Positions 52,103 through 60,331 are shown, counted from the first letter of the stretch. The stretch is DNA of 64,000 nt from Vannielia litorea (GCF_019801175.1 NZ_JAHVJR010000002.1:310001-374000); one strand, 5' to 3'. The notes: generated by a model not told the origin, from the sequence alone. Program-made: numbers and translations.

Positions 52103-52131
52103 TTGACAAGCATGCTTATAGTAAGTATGCA
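52103..52131 (+). promoter_or_regulatory. Promoter of the gentisate operon with MarR-type operator between -35 and -10
   Basis: A consensus -35 TTGACA (52103-52108) is followed after 17 bp by TATGCA (52126-52131). Between and into the -10 lies GCATGCTTA-TAG-TAAGTATGC (52110-52130), a 9+9 inverted repeat with one mismatch. Repressor binding there would exclude RNA polymerase. The divergent MarR gene is the obvious partner. AGGGAGG precedes the ATG at 52159. Confidence 0.72.
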
Positions 52132-52158
52132 TACCAATAACGCGATAGGGAGGAAGCG

Positions 52159-53193
52159 ATGGCTCTGCTCGGAACACTCGAGGAGCTTCCGGAGGACTAC
52201 CGGGAAGACATGACGGCGGCGGGCGTGGCCCCGCTCTGGCCGATGATGCGCAACGTGCTGCCTCATGGCGCACCCAAGCCGGTGACCAAGCCGGGCCACT
52301 GGCGCTACGAGGCGATCCGCCCGCTTCTGCATCGCGCGGGCGAGCTGACCCCGGTTGAAAAGGCCGAGCGCCGGGTGCTGGTGCTGAGCGATCCGGGGCG
52401 CGGGACGGGGTCGATGCAGGCGACCTCCTCGATTTACCTTGGTCTCCAGTTCCTGCTGCCGGGCGAGACCGCCCCGGCCCATGTGCATACACCCAGCGCG
52501 GTGAGGATCATCGTGGAGGGCGAGGGCGGTTATACGGTGGTGAACGGAGAGAAGCTGCCGATGCAGGAGGGCGACCTTGTGCTCACCCCCGGCGGCGAGT
52601 GGCATGACCACGGGCATGAGGGCAAGGACCCCGTTGTCTGGCTCGACGCGCTGGACCTGCCGCTCTTTGTTTACCTCGAAGGGTCTTATGCCGAAGAAGG
52701 CCCGCTGCAAAACCAGCGCAACCGGCCTGACCCCAGCCAGATCGACTATCGCGCCGCCGGTCTCGCCCCGGCCCGCAAGCTGGGGGCGCAGAAAAAGCGC
52801 TACCCGATGGCGCGCTACCCCTGGGCCCGGACCCGCGAGGCACTGGTGGAGACGATGAAATACGATGGCGGCCCGGTGGTGGAGCTGGATTACATCAACC
52901 CCGAGACCGGGACGGATGTGCTGCCGACCATGGGGTTCACCGCCATGATGATCGAGGCGGGCGGCACGGAAACACCGCCGCTGCGCTCCTGCTCCTCTGC
53001 CTTTCATGTGATCGAGGGCAAGGGCCACTCCATCGTCAACGGCGAGCGGATCGACTGGGCGGCGAAAGACACGTTTACCGCCCCGGTCTTTGCAGAAATC
53101 ACCCATCACGCGGATGAGGAAGCCTTTCTCGTTCGCATCCATGACCGCCCGCTTCAGGAGAAGCTGGACTACTACGAGGAGCGCGCCCGATGA
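52159..53193 (+). CDS. Gentisate 1,2-dioxygenase
   Basis: Fe(II) cupin dioxygenase of 344 residues cleaving gentisate to maleylpyruvate. The first cupin carries the iron ligands in PAHVHTPSAVRIIVEG and the downstream GGEWHDHGHEG; a second cupin half follows (ETPPLRSCSSAFHVIEGKGH). PLLHRAGELTPVEKAERRVL and PGRGTGSMQATSSIYLGLQF match known gentisate dioxygenases. First gene of the operon; its stop overlaps the next start (ATGA). Expressed from the TTGACA promoter at 52103. Confidence 0.94.
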   Translation: MALLGTLEELPEDYREDMTAAGVAPLWPMMRNVLPHGAPKPVTKPGHWRYEAIRPLLHRAGELTPVEKAERRVLVLSDPGRGTGSMQATSSIYLGLQFLLPGETAPAHVHTPSAVRIIVEGEGGYTVVNGEKLPMQEGDLVLTPGGEWHDHGHEGKDPVVWLDALDLPLFVYLEGSYAEEGPLQNQRNRPDPSQIDYRAAGLAPARKLGAQKKRYPMARYPWARTREALVETMKYDGGPVVELDYINPETGTDVLPTMGFTAMMIEAGGTETPPLRSCSSAFHVIEGKGHSIVNGERIDWAAKDTFTAPVFAEITHHADEEAFLVRIHDRPLQEKLDYYEERAR

Positions 53194-53885
53194 CCGACTA
53201 CCTGTTTGATGCCCCGGAGGTGAAATCCGTGCCGGTGGAGGGTGAAAGCGCGGAATACCCGATTCACCGGATCTTCTGCGTTGGCCGGAACTACGCCGCC
53301 CATGCCGAGGAGATGGGGTTCGAGGTGGATCGGGAGGCGCCGTTCTACTTTTCGAAGCAACTCCATGCCGTGCTGCCGACCGGGAGCACCCTGCCCTACC
53401 CGCCCGGCACCGAGGACTTTCATTACGAGATGGAGCTTGCGGTGGCGCTGGGCGCGGAGGTGTTCAAGGGCACGCCCGAGCAGGGGGCGGCGGCGGTGTA
53501 CGCCTATGGCTGCGGGCTGGACATGACCCGGCGCGACCAGCAGATCGCCTCGCGCAACAAGAAGCGCCCGTGGATGCTGGGCAAGGACGTGGAAGGCTCC
53601 TGCGTGCTCTCGCCGATGACCAAGGCGAACGGGTTTAGCGTGGGCACGCAGCGGATTCATCTGGAGGTGAACGGGGCCCAGAAGCAGGATTCGACCCTCG
53701 ACCTGCTCATCCACAAGGTGCCCGAGGTGATCGCCCACCTCTCCGGCTTCTACCACCTGCGGCCCGGTGACATCATCCTGACCGGCACGCCCGAGGGCGT
53801 TGGCCCGGTGGTGGCGGGTGACAAGCTGACCGGCGGCATCGACGGCCTCGCGCCGATCGCACTCGATATCGGGCCAGCGGAATGA
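53190..53885 (+). CDS. Fumarylpyruvate hydrolase (FAH family)
   Basis: Mg-dependent hydrolase of 231 residues of the fumarylacetoacetase family. It has HRIFCVGRNYAAHAEEMGFE, FYFSKQLHAVLPTGSTLPYP, FHYEMELAVALG (metal-binding E-x-E) and IILTGTPEGVGPVVAGD. In the glutathione-dependent gentisate route it splits fumarylpyruvate into fumarate and pyruvate. Operon position between the dioxygenase and the GST-type isomerase supports this over fumarylacetoacetate hydrolysis. 4-bp overlaps on both sides. Confidence 0.92.
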   Translation: MTDYLFDAPEVKSVPVEGESAEYPIHRIFCVGRNYAAHAEEMGFEVDREAPFYFSKQLHAVLPTGSTLPYPPGTEDFHYEMELAVALGAEVFKGTPEQGAAAVYAYGCGLDMTRRDQQIASRNKKRPWMLGKDVEGSCVLSPMTKANGFSVGTQRIHLEVNGAQKQDSTLDLLIHKVPEVIAHLSGFYHLRPGDIILTGTPEGVGPVVAGDKLTGGIDGLAPIALDIGPAE

Positions 53886-54526
53886 AGTTTCACGGCTACT
53901 TCCGGTCGTCCAGCAGCTACCGCTGCCGGACCGCCTGCAACCTGAAGGGGGTGGATTATGACTTCGTGTCTGTTCACCTCACCAAGGATGGCGGCGCGCA
54001 GAAGGGGGAAGGCTACAAGGCGCTGAACCCGCAGGGGTTGGTGCCGAGTTTCGAGTTGGAGGGCGGCGAGGTGCTGACGCAATCGCCCGCCATTCTGGAG
54101 TGGCTCGACGAGACCTACCCGGAGCCGAAGCTGCTGCCAGATGACCCGATTGAGCGCGCCCATGTGCGGGCTTTCTGCGCCGCCATCGCTTGCGAGATCC
54201 ACCCGCTGCAAAACCTGCGGGTGCTGCAATACCTGCGCGGTGAATACGGGCAGGATCAGGAGGGTGTGGAGGCTTGGTGCCAGCGCTGGATCGGCAACGG
54301 GCTGGCGGCCTGCGAGGCGCTGCTGGCCAAGCGGCCGGCGCAGGACTTCTGCTTTGGCAACGCGCCTGGGATGGCCGATATCTACCTTGTGCCGCAGGTC
54401 TTTTCTGCCGCGCGGTTCAAGGTGGACCTGAGCGCCATGCCCAACCTGCGGCGCATTGCGGAGACCTGCAACGCGCTACCGGCCTTTGCCGAGGCGCACC
54501 CGAGCAAACAGCCCGATGCAGAATGA
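53882..54526 (+). CDS. Maleylpyruvate isomerase (zeta-class GST)
   Basis: Glutathione-S-transferase-fold isomerase of 214 residues. The N-terminal thioredoxin-like domain starts MKFHGYFRSSSSYRCRTACN, with the active-site serine in SSSSYRCR; here Ser stands where many zeta GSTs have Cys. NPQGLVPSFE and the SPAILEWLDETYPEPKLLP glutathione site follow. It isomerises maleylpyruvate to fumarylpyruvate. It overlaps the hydrolase gene by 4 bp; 36 bp separate it from the monooxygenase. Confidence 0.92.
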   Translation: MKFHGYFRSSSSYRCRTACNLKGVDYDFVSVHLTKDGGAQKGEGYKALNPQGLVPSFELEGGEVLTQSPAILEWLDETYPEPKLLPDDPIERAHVRAFCAAIACEIHPLQNLRVLQYLRGEYGQDQEGVEAWCQRWIGNGLAACEALLAKRPAQDFCFGNAPGMADIYLVPQVFSAARFKVDLSAMPNLRRIAETCNALPAFAEAHPSKQPDAE

Positions 54527-54562
54527 CCGGCGCTGACTAGCCACAACGGGGGAGGAGACCCG

Positions 54563-55780
54563 ATGAGCAACGACCGTTTCGTGATTGCAGGCGGTGGGAT
54601 AGGCGGACTCGCCCTCGCCATTGGCCTTGCCCAGAAGGGGCAACGCTCCATCGTGCTGGAGAAGGCAAGCCAACTCGGAGAGATCGGTGCGGGCATTCAG
54701 CTGGGGCCGAACGCCTTCCATGCCTTCGACTACCTTGGCGTGGGTGACACCGCGCGGGAGATGGCGGTGTATATCGACAACCTCCGCCTGATGGATGCGA
54801 TGAGCGGTGACGAGATCACCCGCATTCCTCTGGGCGAGGACTTCCGCACTCGGTTCAAGAACCCCTATGCGGTGGTTCATCGGGGCGATTTGCACGGCGT
54901 CTTTTTGAAAGCCTGTATGGCGCATGCTCTGGTCGAGCTGCGCACCTCCTGCGAGGTGACGGGCTACGAGCAGGACGAAAGCAGCGCCAGCGCCGTGCTG
55001 GCCAGCGGCGAGCGTGTCACGGGCAAGGCGCTGATCGGGGCGGAGGGGCTTTGGAGCAAGATCCGGCAGCAACTGGTTGGGGACGGGATGCCGCGCGTGT
55101 CTGGCCACTCGACCTATCGCTCGGTGATCCCGACCGAGGACATGCCGGAAGATCTGCGTTGGAACGCGGCGACGCTCTGGGCCGGGCCGAAGTGCCATAT
55201 CGTCCATTACCCGCTTCAGGGCGGCAAGACGTGGAATCTTGTGGTGACCTACCACAACCACGCGCCCGAGCCGGTGGCGGGCAAGCCGGTGACGCATGAG
55301 GAGGTGGCGCAGGGCTTCGAGCACATCAGCCCGAAGGCGCGGCAGATCATCGAGAAGGGCAAGGACTGGAAGGTCTGGGTGCTGTGCGACCGTGACCCGG
55401 TGTTGAACTGGGTCGATGGCCGCGTGGCCTTGCTGGGCGATGCGGCGCACCCGACGATGCAATACTTCGCGCAGGGTGCCTGCATGGCGATGGAGGATGC
55501 GGTGGCCCTTTCGCACCTTGTCGAGCAGGGCGGCGAGGTGGGGGCGGTGCTGACCCGCTACAACGAGATGCGCCGCCAGCGCACCGCCCGCATCCAACTG
55601 CAAAGCCGCGAGATCGGCACACACGTTTACCACCCCGAGGGCGCCCATGCGGAGCTTCGCAACACCGTGATGAGCGCCAAGAGGCCGGAAGACTGGTATG
55701 AGGCCGTCGCTTGGCTTTATGGTTCGACCGGGCTTGAGGGGGCTGTCTCGAGTGAGACATTGGGCGCAGCGCCGGCATAA
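54563..55780 (+). CDS. 3-hydroxybenzoate 6-monooxygenase (FAD)
   Basis: Flavoprotein hydroxylase of 405 residues (group A, NAD(P)H-dependent). The FAD dinucleotide fold is FVIAGGGIGGLALAIGLAQK, then GAGIQLGPNAFHAFDYLG, the DG-like motif region GADGLWSK-equivalent (IGAEGLWSKIRQQLVGDG) and GDAAHPTMQYFAQGACMAME. The closing segment has the YPxxQ-like form of 3-hydroxybenzoate 6-hydroxylases. It converts 3-hydroxybenzoate to gentisate, feeding the three genes upstream. GGGGGAGGAG precedes the ATG. Salicylate 5-hydroxylation would need a different enzyme type. Confidence 0.9.
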   Translation: MSNDRFVIAGGGIGGLALAIGLAQKGQRSIVLEKASQLGEIGAGIQLGPNAFHAFDYLGVGDTAREMAVYIDNLRLMDAMSGDEITRIPLGEDFRTRFKNPYAVVHRGDLHGVFLKACMAHALVELRTSCEVTGYEQDESSASAVLASGERVTGKALIGAEGLWSKIRQQLVGDGMPRVSGHSTYRSVIPTEDMPEDLRWNAATLWAGPKCHIVHYPLQGGKTWNLVVTYHNHAPEPVAGKPVTHEEVAQGFEHISPKARQIIEKGKDWKVWVLCDRDPVLNWVDGRVALLGDAAHPTMQYFAQGACMAMEDAVALSHLVEQGGEVGAVLTRYNEMRRQRTARIQLQSREIGTHVYHPEGAHAELRNTVMSAKRPEDWYEAVAWLYGSTGLEGAVSSETLGAAPA

Positions 55781-55809
55781 ACAGGGTTTACAGGTGCGCG
55801 TCCAATATA

Positions 55810-55824
55810 GTTATGTGCCATAAC
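55810..55824. promoter_or_regulatory. Perfect palindromic operator before the TRAP genes
   Basis: GTTATG-TGC-CATAAC is a perfect 6+6 inverted repeat overlapping AT-rich candidate -10 sequences (TATAGT 55806-55811, TTATGT 55811-55816). TTTACA at 55787-55792 is a possible -35 with 18-bp spacing to TTATGT. A near-copy, GGTATGAGTTATAAC, lies before the SDR gene at 58264. Both probably bind the MarR protein encoded at 59849. Confidence 0.6.
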
Positions 55825-55981
55825 GAAATTGCAGGGCTTCGGCGGCGGTGGATGAATCTTGCGGGAGCATCATTCAAAAACCGAAAGTGAAGCTGGAAAT
55901 GGCGTGCAACTCAGGCTAGGGGAGCCGCGTCGCCAGCCTTAGGGAAACAAGGCCGGGCGCGCCCTTGGGGAGGGGGAGACA

Positions 55982-56566
55982 GTGCTTAGATTCATGACAG
56001 GTCTTGCAAGAGGCATGGCGTTGGCTGGCGGGGTCGTGCTGGTGGCGCTGATCCTCCTCACCTGCATCAGCGTGGTCGGGCGCGGGCTCAACACCTTTGG
56101 ACATTCCGACTTTCTGCAGAACGCCGCCGAGGGGCTGGCCAACACGCTGCTCGGCACCGGGGTTGGCCCGGTGAACGGCGATTTCGAGATCGTCGAGGCC
56201 GGCATCGCCTTTGCGATCTTCTCCTTCCTGCCGATCTGCCAGCTCTTCTCGGCCCATGCGACTGTGGATGTGTTCACCTCCTTCCTCTCCAAGCGGAAGA
56301 ACGCTGTGATCATCGCCTTCTGGGAAATCGTCTTTACCGTGATCGTGCTGCTGATCACATGGCGGCTCTACTACGGCCTCGAAGACAAGATCGGCAACGG
56401 TGAGACCTCGCTGCTGCTGCAATTCCCGATCTGGTGGGCGTTCCTCGCCAGCTTCATCGCCGCCGTCGTCGCCTCGCTTGTGGCGATCTATTGCGCCGTG
56501 GGGCGGGTCATGGAGCTGACGACCGATCAGCACTGGCTGCCCAAAGCAGAAGGAGCGGCACATTGA
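55982..56566 (+). CDS. dctQ: TRAP transporter small permease (DctQ type)
   Basis: Inner-membrane protein of 194 residues with four hydrophobic segments, the usual DctQ topology. Visible are LAGGVVLVALILLTCISVVG, IVEAGIAFAIFSFLPICQLF, the HATVDVFTSFLSKRKN loop, and AFWEIVFTVIVLLITWRLYY. It is the small membrane subunit of a sodium-driven TRAP importer. Its stop overlaps the TTG start of the large permease. No periplasmic DctP receptor gene is next to it. Confidence 0.88.
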   Translation: MLRFMTGLARGMALAGGVVLVALILLTCISVVGRGLNTFGHSDFLQNAAEGLANTLLGTGVGPVNGDFEIVEAGIAFAIFSFLPICQLFSAHATVDVFTSFLSKRKNAVIIAFWEIVFTVIVLLITWRLYYGLEDKIGNGETSLLLQFPIWWAFLASFIAAVVASLVAIYCAVGRVMELTTDQHWLPKAEGAAH

Positions 56567-58221
56567 GCGTGCTCGAACTGGGATACCTCTCGTTCCCGAT
56601 CCTCCTCATCATGATCTTCCTGCGGGCGCCGATTGGCCTTGCCATGCTCGTTGTCGGCCTTGGTGGGCTCTACTACGCGACCGGCGGCACGACCGTGTTT
56701 CTCGCAAAGCTGAAGAGCGAGGTCTACACGACCTTCTCCAGCTATTCGCTGAGCATCATCCCGATGTTCCTGCTGATGGGCCAGTTCGCCACGCTCTCGG
56801 GCATGTCGACGGCCCTGTTCAAGGCGGCGGAAAGCTGGCTGGGTCACCGGAAGGGCGGCGTGGCGATGGCCTCGGTGGGCGCCTGTGCGGGCTTCGGCTC
56901 GATCTGTGGCTCCTCGCTCGCCACCGCAGCCACCATGAGCCGGGTCGCGCTGCCCGAGCTGCGGCGCTACGGCTACTCGGGTGGGTTCAGCACCGCCACG
57001 CTGGCCGCGGGCGGCACGCTTGGCATCCTGATCCCGCCCTCGGTGATCCTCGTGATTTACGCGATCCTCACCGAGCAGAACATCGCCAAGCTGTTCCTCG
57101 CCGCCTTCATCCCAGGCGTGCTTGCGGCCATCGGCTACATGATCACCATCAGCATCTACGTGCGGCTCTACCCCGACGCCGCCGGCACCCGTGAGCCAGT
57201 GCCCTACAGCGAGCGCATCCGCGCGCTGCTCGATGTCTGGCCGGTGCTACTGGTCTTCGGTCTCGTGGTGGGTGGCATCTACCTTGGCTGGTTCACCCCG
57301 ACCGAGGGCGCCGCCGTGGGCGCGGCGGGCACCGGGCTGATCGCGCTGGTGAGCGGCCAGCTTGATTGGGCGCGGTTCAAGGAAAGCATCATCAGCACGG
57401 CCCAGGCCACGGCGATGATCTTCTTCATCGTGCTGGGCGCGGGCTTTTACAACTCGTTCCTCGCGCTCTCTCAAGTGCCGCAGGAACTCTCGAACACAAT
57501 CGTCGGCCTCGGCTGGAGCCCTTGGATGGTGCTGATCATCATCCTCGCCTTCTACCTCGTCTTCGGCTGCCTGATGGACAGCCTCAGCATGATCCTGCTG
57601 ACGATCCCGATCTTTTTTCCGATCATCTCCAACCTCGATTTTGGCCTGATCTCGCTGCACGCGCTGCAGGAGGCCCGGTTCGAGAGTTGGTTCGCGGAAG
57701 CGCAGATGTGGTTCGAGGGGCTACAGGCCGGGGCGATTGAGGGTATGCGCGAAAGCCGCTTTGCCCGGGAGTTGGAGGGCGCCAACGAGCAGATGGCCGT
57801 GCTTGGCCTCGGAACCGTAGCCGACGCCGCCAGCCTTGCCCCGATGCAGATTGCCGCAATCTTCGGCGAGACCACGCCGGATGTGGTGCAGGCCGCCCGC
57901 GCCACGCTCGAATCGGGCGCGACGCTGGATGACGAAACGATGAAGGCCATCGGCTTGCGCGGGGCGAATGAGTCCAACCTCGCTCGTGTCTCGCTGGAGC
58001 ATGTGGCGATCTGGTTCGGCATCCTTGTGCTGATCGTGGTCGAGGTGGGGCTGATCACGCCGCCGGTGGGGATGAACCTGTTCATCATCAACGCGATGGA
58101 CCGCAAAACGCCCATGGTGGAGACCTACAAGGCGGTCATGTGGTTCGTGACCTCCGACATCGTCCGGGTGGCCATCCTCGTGGCCTTCCCGGTCATCACG
58201 CTCTTTCTCATTCCGGTCTGA
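56563..58221 (+). CDS. dctM: TRAP transporter large permease (DctM type) with a ~115-residue insertion
   Basis: Polytopic permease of 552 residues; typical DctM proteins are about 430. Family blocks include PILLIMIFLRAPIGLAMLVV, SIIPMFLLMGQFATLSGMS, GSICGSSLATAATMSRVALP and AAGGTLGILIPPSVILVIYA, with GLITPPVGMNLFIINAM near the end. Between residues about 362 and 478, after IFFPIISNLDFG and before AIWFGILVLIVV, lies a soluble, acidic, helical-looking insert (FESWFAEAQMWFEGLQAGAI and following). The start is TTG 56563, overlapping the DctQ stop; GTG 56569 is possible. Its position suggests uptake of an aromatic or phenylpropanoid acid. Confidence 0.88.
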   Translation: MSVLELGYLSFPILLIMIFLRAPIGLAMLVVGLGGLYYATGGTTVFLAKLKSEVYTTFSSYSLSIIPMFLLMGQFATLSGMSTALFKAAESWLGHRKGGVAMASVGACAGFGSICGSSLATAATMSRVALPELRRYGYSGGFSTATLAAGGTLGILIPPSVILVIYAILTEQNIAKLFLAAFIPGVLAAIGYMITISIYVRLYPDAAGTREPVPYSERIRALLDVWPVLLVFGLVVGGIYLGWFTPTEGAAVGAAGTGLIALVSGQLDWARFKESIISTAQATAMIFFIVLGAGFYNSFLALSQVPQELSNTIVGLGWSPWMVLIIILAFYLVFGCLMDSLSMILLTIPIFFPIISNLDFGLISLHALQEARFESWFAEAQMWFEGLQAGAIEGMRESRFARELEGANEQMAVLGLGTVADAASLAPMQIAAIFGETTPDVVQAARATLESGATLDDETMKAIGLRGANESNLARVSLEHVAIWFGILVLIVVEVGLITPPVGMNLFIINAMDRKTPMVETYKAVMWFVTSDIVRVAILVAFPVITLFLIPV

Positions 58222-58250
58222 CACCCGCGCCAAAGCCGAGCGCGGGTGGC

Positions 58251-58278
58251 TTGCGCAAATTTAGGTATGAGTTATAAC
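58251..58278 (+). promoter_or_regulatory. Promoter and operator before the phenylpropanoid operon
   Basis: TTGCGC (58251-58256) and TATAAC (58273-58278; 16-bp spacing) form a candidate promoter. GGTATGAGTTATAAC (58264-58278) overlaps the -10 and matches the perfect palindrome at 55810 at 11 of 15 positions; the centre GAGTTATAACT is itself palindromic. GGGAGGA precedes the ATG at 58305. Confidence 0.55.
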
Positions 58279-58304
58279 TGTTTTAAATTCGTCTGGGAGG
58301 ACTC

Positions 58305-59072
58305 ATGGATATCAGCGGAAACGTAGCCCTCGTGACGGGCGGCGGAAGCGGCCTTGGCGCGGCGACTGTGCGGCACCTGGCCGGGCTTGGCGCAAAGGTC
58401 GCCGTGCTCGACTACAACGCCGAGGCCGCAGAGGCCGTGGCGGCAGAAGTTGGCGGCGCGGCCTGCCCGGCGGATGTGAGCAACGAGGCGGCAGTGCAGG
58501 CGGCGGTCGAGAAGGCCGCGGCCGACTTGGGCGAGGCCCCGCGCATCGCGGTCAACTGCGCGGGCCTTGGGTTGGCGGCGCGGATCGTGGGGCGGGAGGG
58601 CAAGCTCTCTACCGATCTCTTCGAGAAGGTCATGAAGGTAAACCTTTTCGGCACCTATTACGTGATGTCCCATGCTGCCCGGCTGATGCAGGAGTTGCCA
58701 GCGCTGAACGAAGATGGCGAGCGCGGCGTGATCGTGAACACCGCCTCCGCCGCCTACCAAGACGGCCAGCTTGGGCAGGCGGCCTATGCGGCCTCAAAGG
58801 GAGGCGTGGCCTCAATGTGCCTGCCAGCGGCGCGTGAGTTCGCCAAGACCGGCATCCGGGTGAACGCCATCGCTCCTGGCCTCTTCAACACGCCGATGAT
58901 GGAGAGCCTGCCGGAAGAGACGACGCAGGCGATCATCGCAAACGTGCCCTACCCGCACCGTCTCGGCCTGCCGCGAGAATACGCCATGCTGGTGCAGCAC
59001 ATGGTCGAAAATGCCTACCTGAACGGCGAGGTGATCCGGCTCGACGGCGCCACCCGCCTGCCGCCCCGATAA
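58305..59072 (+). CDS. SDR-family 3-hydroxyacyl-CoA dehydrogenase-like protein
   Basis: Short-chain dehydrogenase of 255 residues, close to type II 3-hydroxyacyl-CoA dehydrogenase (HSD10-like). NAD motif TGGGSGLGAATVRHLAGLGA; Asp in VAVLDYN favours NAD over NADP. Then VNCAGLGLAARIVG, the catalytic VNTASAAY and AYAASKGGVASM (YxxxK), and the PGLFNTPMMESLPEE segment. First gene of the operon SDR, crotonase, MarR, CoA ligase, amidohydrolase, acyl-CoA dehydrogenase. It would oxidise the beta-hydroxyacyl-CoA made by the crotonase. Confidence 0.9.
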   Translation: MDISGNVALVTGGGSGLGAATVRHLAGLGAKVAVLDYNAEAAEAVAAEVGGAACPADVSNEAAVQAAVEKAAADLGEAPRIAVNCAGLGLAARIVGREGKLSTDLFEKVMKVNLFGTYYVMSHAARLMQELPALNEDGERGVIVNTASAAYQDGQLGQAAYAASKGGVASMCLPAAREFAKTGIRVNAIAPGLFNTPMMESLPEETTQAIIANVPYPHRLGLPREYAMLVQHMVENAYLNGEVIRLDGATRLPPR

Positions 59073-59081
59073 GGAAACACG

Positions 59082-59849
59082 ATGAGCGACATGCTGAAAA
59101 TCGACGTGAGGGATGACGGCATTGCCGTGCTCACCATGAACCGCCCCGGCAAGCGCAACGCGATGTGCGACGAACTGCTGGAGGCGATCGACGGGTTCTT
59201 CCGAAAGGTGCCCGAGGGCGTGCGCGTAGTGGTGCTGACCGGCACCGAAGGGCATTTTTGCTCCGGGCTCGACCTGAGCGAGCACAAGGCGCGCGACGCC
59301 GAGGGCACCATGCGCCATTCGCGTGGATGGCATGAGGTGATGGACCGTATCCAGTTTGGCGGGGTTCCGGTGGTTTCGGCCATGTATGGCGCCGTGATCG
59401 GCGGCGGGCTGGAGCTGGCGACCTCCACACATGTCCGCATCGCCGAAGCCTCGACGATCTTCCAGCTGCCCGAGGGGCGGCGCGGGATTTTCGTGGGCGG
59501 CGGAGCGACCGTGCGGGTGGGCCGCATCCTCGGCGCCGACCGGATGATCGAGATGATGCTGACCGGCCGGAAGTATGGCCATGAGGAGGGCAAAGCACTT
59601 GGCCTCGCCCATTATGCCGTGGGTGAGGGCGAGGCGCTCGATCTGGCGATGGATCTTGCGAAAAAGATCGCCTCCAACGCGCCGCTCTCCAACTACATCA
59701 TGGTGCAGGCCATCGCCCGGATCGAAGACATGGCCAAGGCGGACGGGCTCTTTACCGAAAGTCTCTGTGCCGCCCTGACACAAACATCGCCGGATGCGCT
59801 GGAGGGGCTGGCTGCCTTTCTCGAAAAGCGCGCGCCGAAATTCAGCTGA
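59082..59849 (+). CDS. Enoyl-CoA hydratase/isomerase family protein
   Basis: Crotonase-fold protein of 255 residues. It shows IAVLTMNRPGKRNAMCDELL, the oxyanion-hole HFCSGLDLSEHKARD and AMYGAVIGGGLELATSTHVR, then FQLPEGRRGIFVGGGATVRV, where Glu in PEGRRG is the expected catalytic residue. Next to a feruloyl-CoA-synthetase-like ligase it could be a hydroxycinnamoyl-CoA hydratase (beta-oxidation type) or a hydratase-lyase giving an aldehyde. The adjacent hydroxyacyl-CoA dehydrogenase, and absence of an aldehyde dehydrogenase in the window, favour simple hydration. Confidence 0.9.
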   Translation: MSDMLKIDVRDDGIAVLTMNRPGKRNAMCDELLEAIDGFFRKVPEGVRVVVLTGTEGHFCSGLDLSEHKARDAEGTMRHSRGWHEVMDRIQFGGVPVVSAMYGAVIGGGLELATSTHVRIAEASTIFQLPEGRRGIFVGGGATVRVGRILGADRMIEMMLTGRKYGHEEGKALGLAHYAVGEGEALDLAMDLAKKIASNAPLSNYIMVQAIARIEDMAKADGLFTESLCAALTQTSPDALEGLAAFLEKRAPKFS

Positions 59850-60331
59850 TGCCAGCGCCGCGCCCCCAACTGGTGCAGCCGGACCCGGATGACGAGGGGC
59901 TGCGCGGCCACGTCGGCTACAACATGAAGCGGGCGTTTCACATGATCCAGATGGATGTGAACGCCACGCTCGCGCCCTTCGGCCTGCGGATGGTGACCTT
60001 CTCAGCGCTGGTCGTGGTGATGGAAAACCCGGGGCTGCGGCAATCGCAACTGGCGGAACTGCTGGCCATCGAGCGCCCAAACCTCGTGGTGATTCTCGAT
60101 GAGCTAGAGCAGGCCGGGTTGCTCACCCGCGATCGCGCCCCAGACGACCGGCGAGCCTATGCGCTGCACGTCACCGCCAAGGGCCTCGCGCTCTGCGAAG
60201 AGGCGCGGATCGCCGTGAGCGCGCATGACAAACGCATGGCCGAGGGGCTGACGGACGCCGAACTCGACCTGCTGATCACCGCCCTGCGCCGGATCGAGCG
60301 CAACGGCAAACTGGGGAGGAGCCCGAAATGA
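59849..60331 (+). CDS. MarR-family regulator of the phenylpropanoid operon
   Basis: Winged-helix regulator of 160 residues. It has GYNMKRAFHMIQMDVNATLA, MVTFSALVVVMENPGLRQSQ, LAELLAIERPNLVVILDELE (recognition helix) and the wing RAPDDRRAYALHVTAKG. Such MarR proteins (CouR, FerR, FerC) de-repress on binding hydroxycinnamoyl-CoA esters. The start overlaps the crotonase stop by 1 bp (TGATG) and its stop overlaps the ligase start (ATGA), so it is made with the enzymes it likely controls. Proposed operators: 55810-55824 and 58264-58278. Confidence 0.9.
   Translation: MPAPRPQLVQPDPDDEGLRGHVGYNMKRAFHMIQMDVNATLAPFGLRMVTFSALVVVMENPGLRQSQLAELLAIERPNLVVILDELEQAGLLTRDRAPDDRRAYALHVTAKGLALCEEARIAVSAHDKRMAEGLTDAELDLLITALRRIERNGKLGRSPK

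Noticed and set aside
52047..52109. Upstream extension of the MarR gene to TTG 52109
   Set aside because: It would begin inside the -35 box of the divergent gentisate promoter and lacks a ribosome site; later starts keep the whole MarR domain.
59082..59849. Crotonase called as a hydroxycinnamoyl-CoA hydratase-lyase (ech/HCHL) yielding vanillin-type aldehyde
   Set aside because: No aldehyde dehydrogenase is in the operon and a hydroxyacyl-CoA dehydrogenase-like SDR is; the lyase activity cannot be claimed from sequence.
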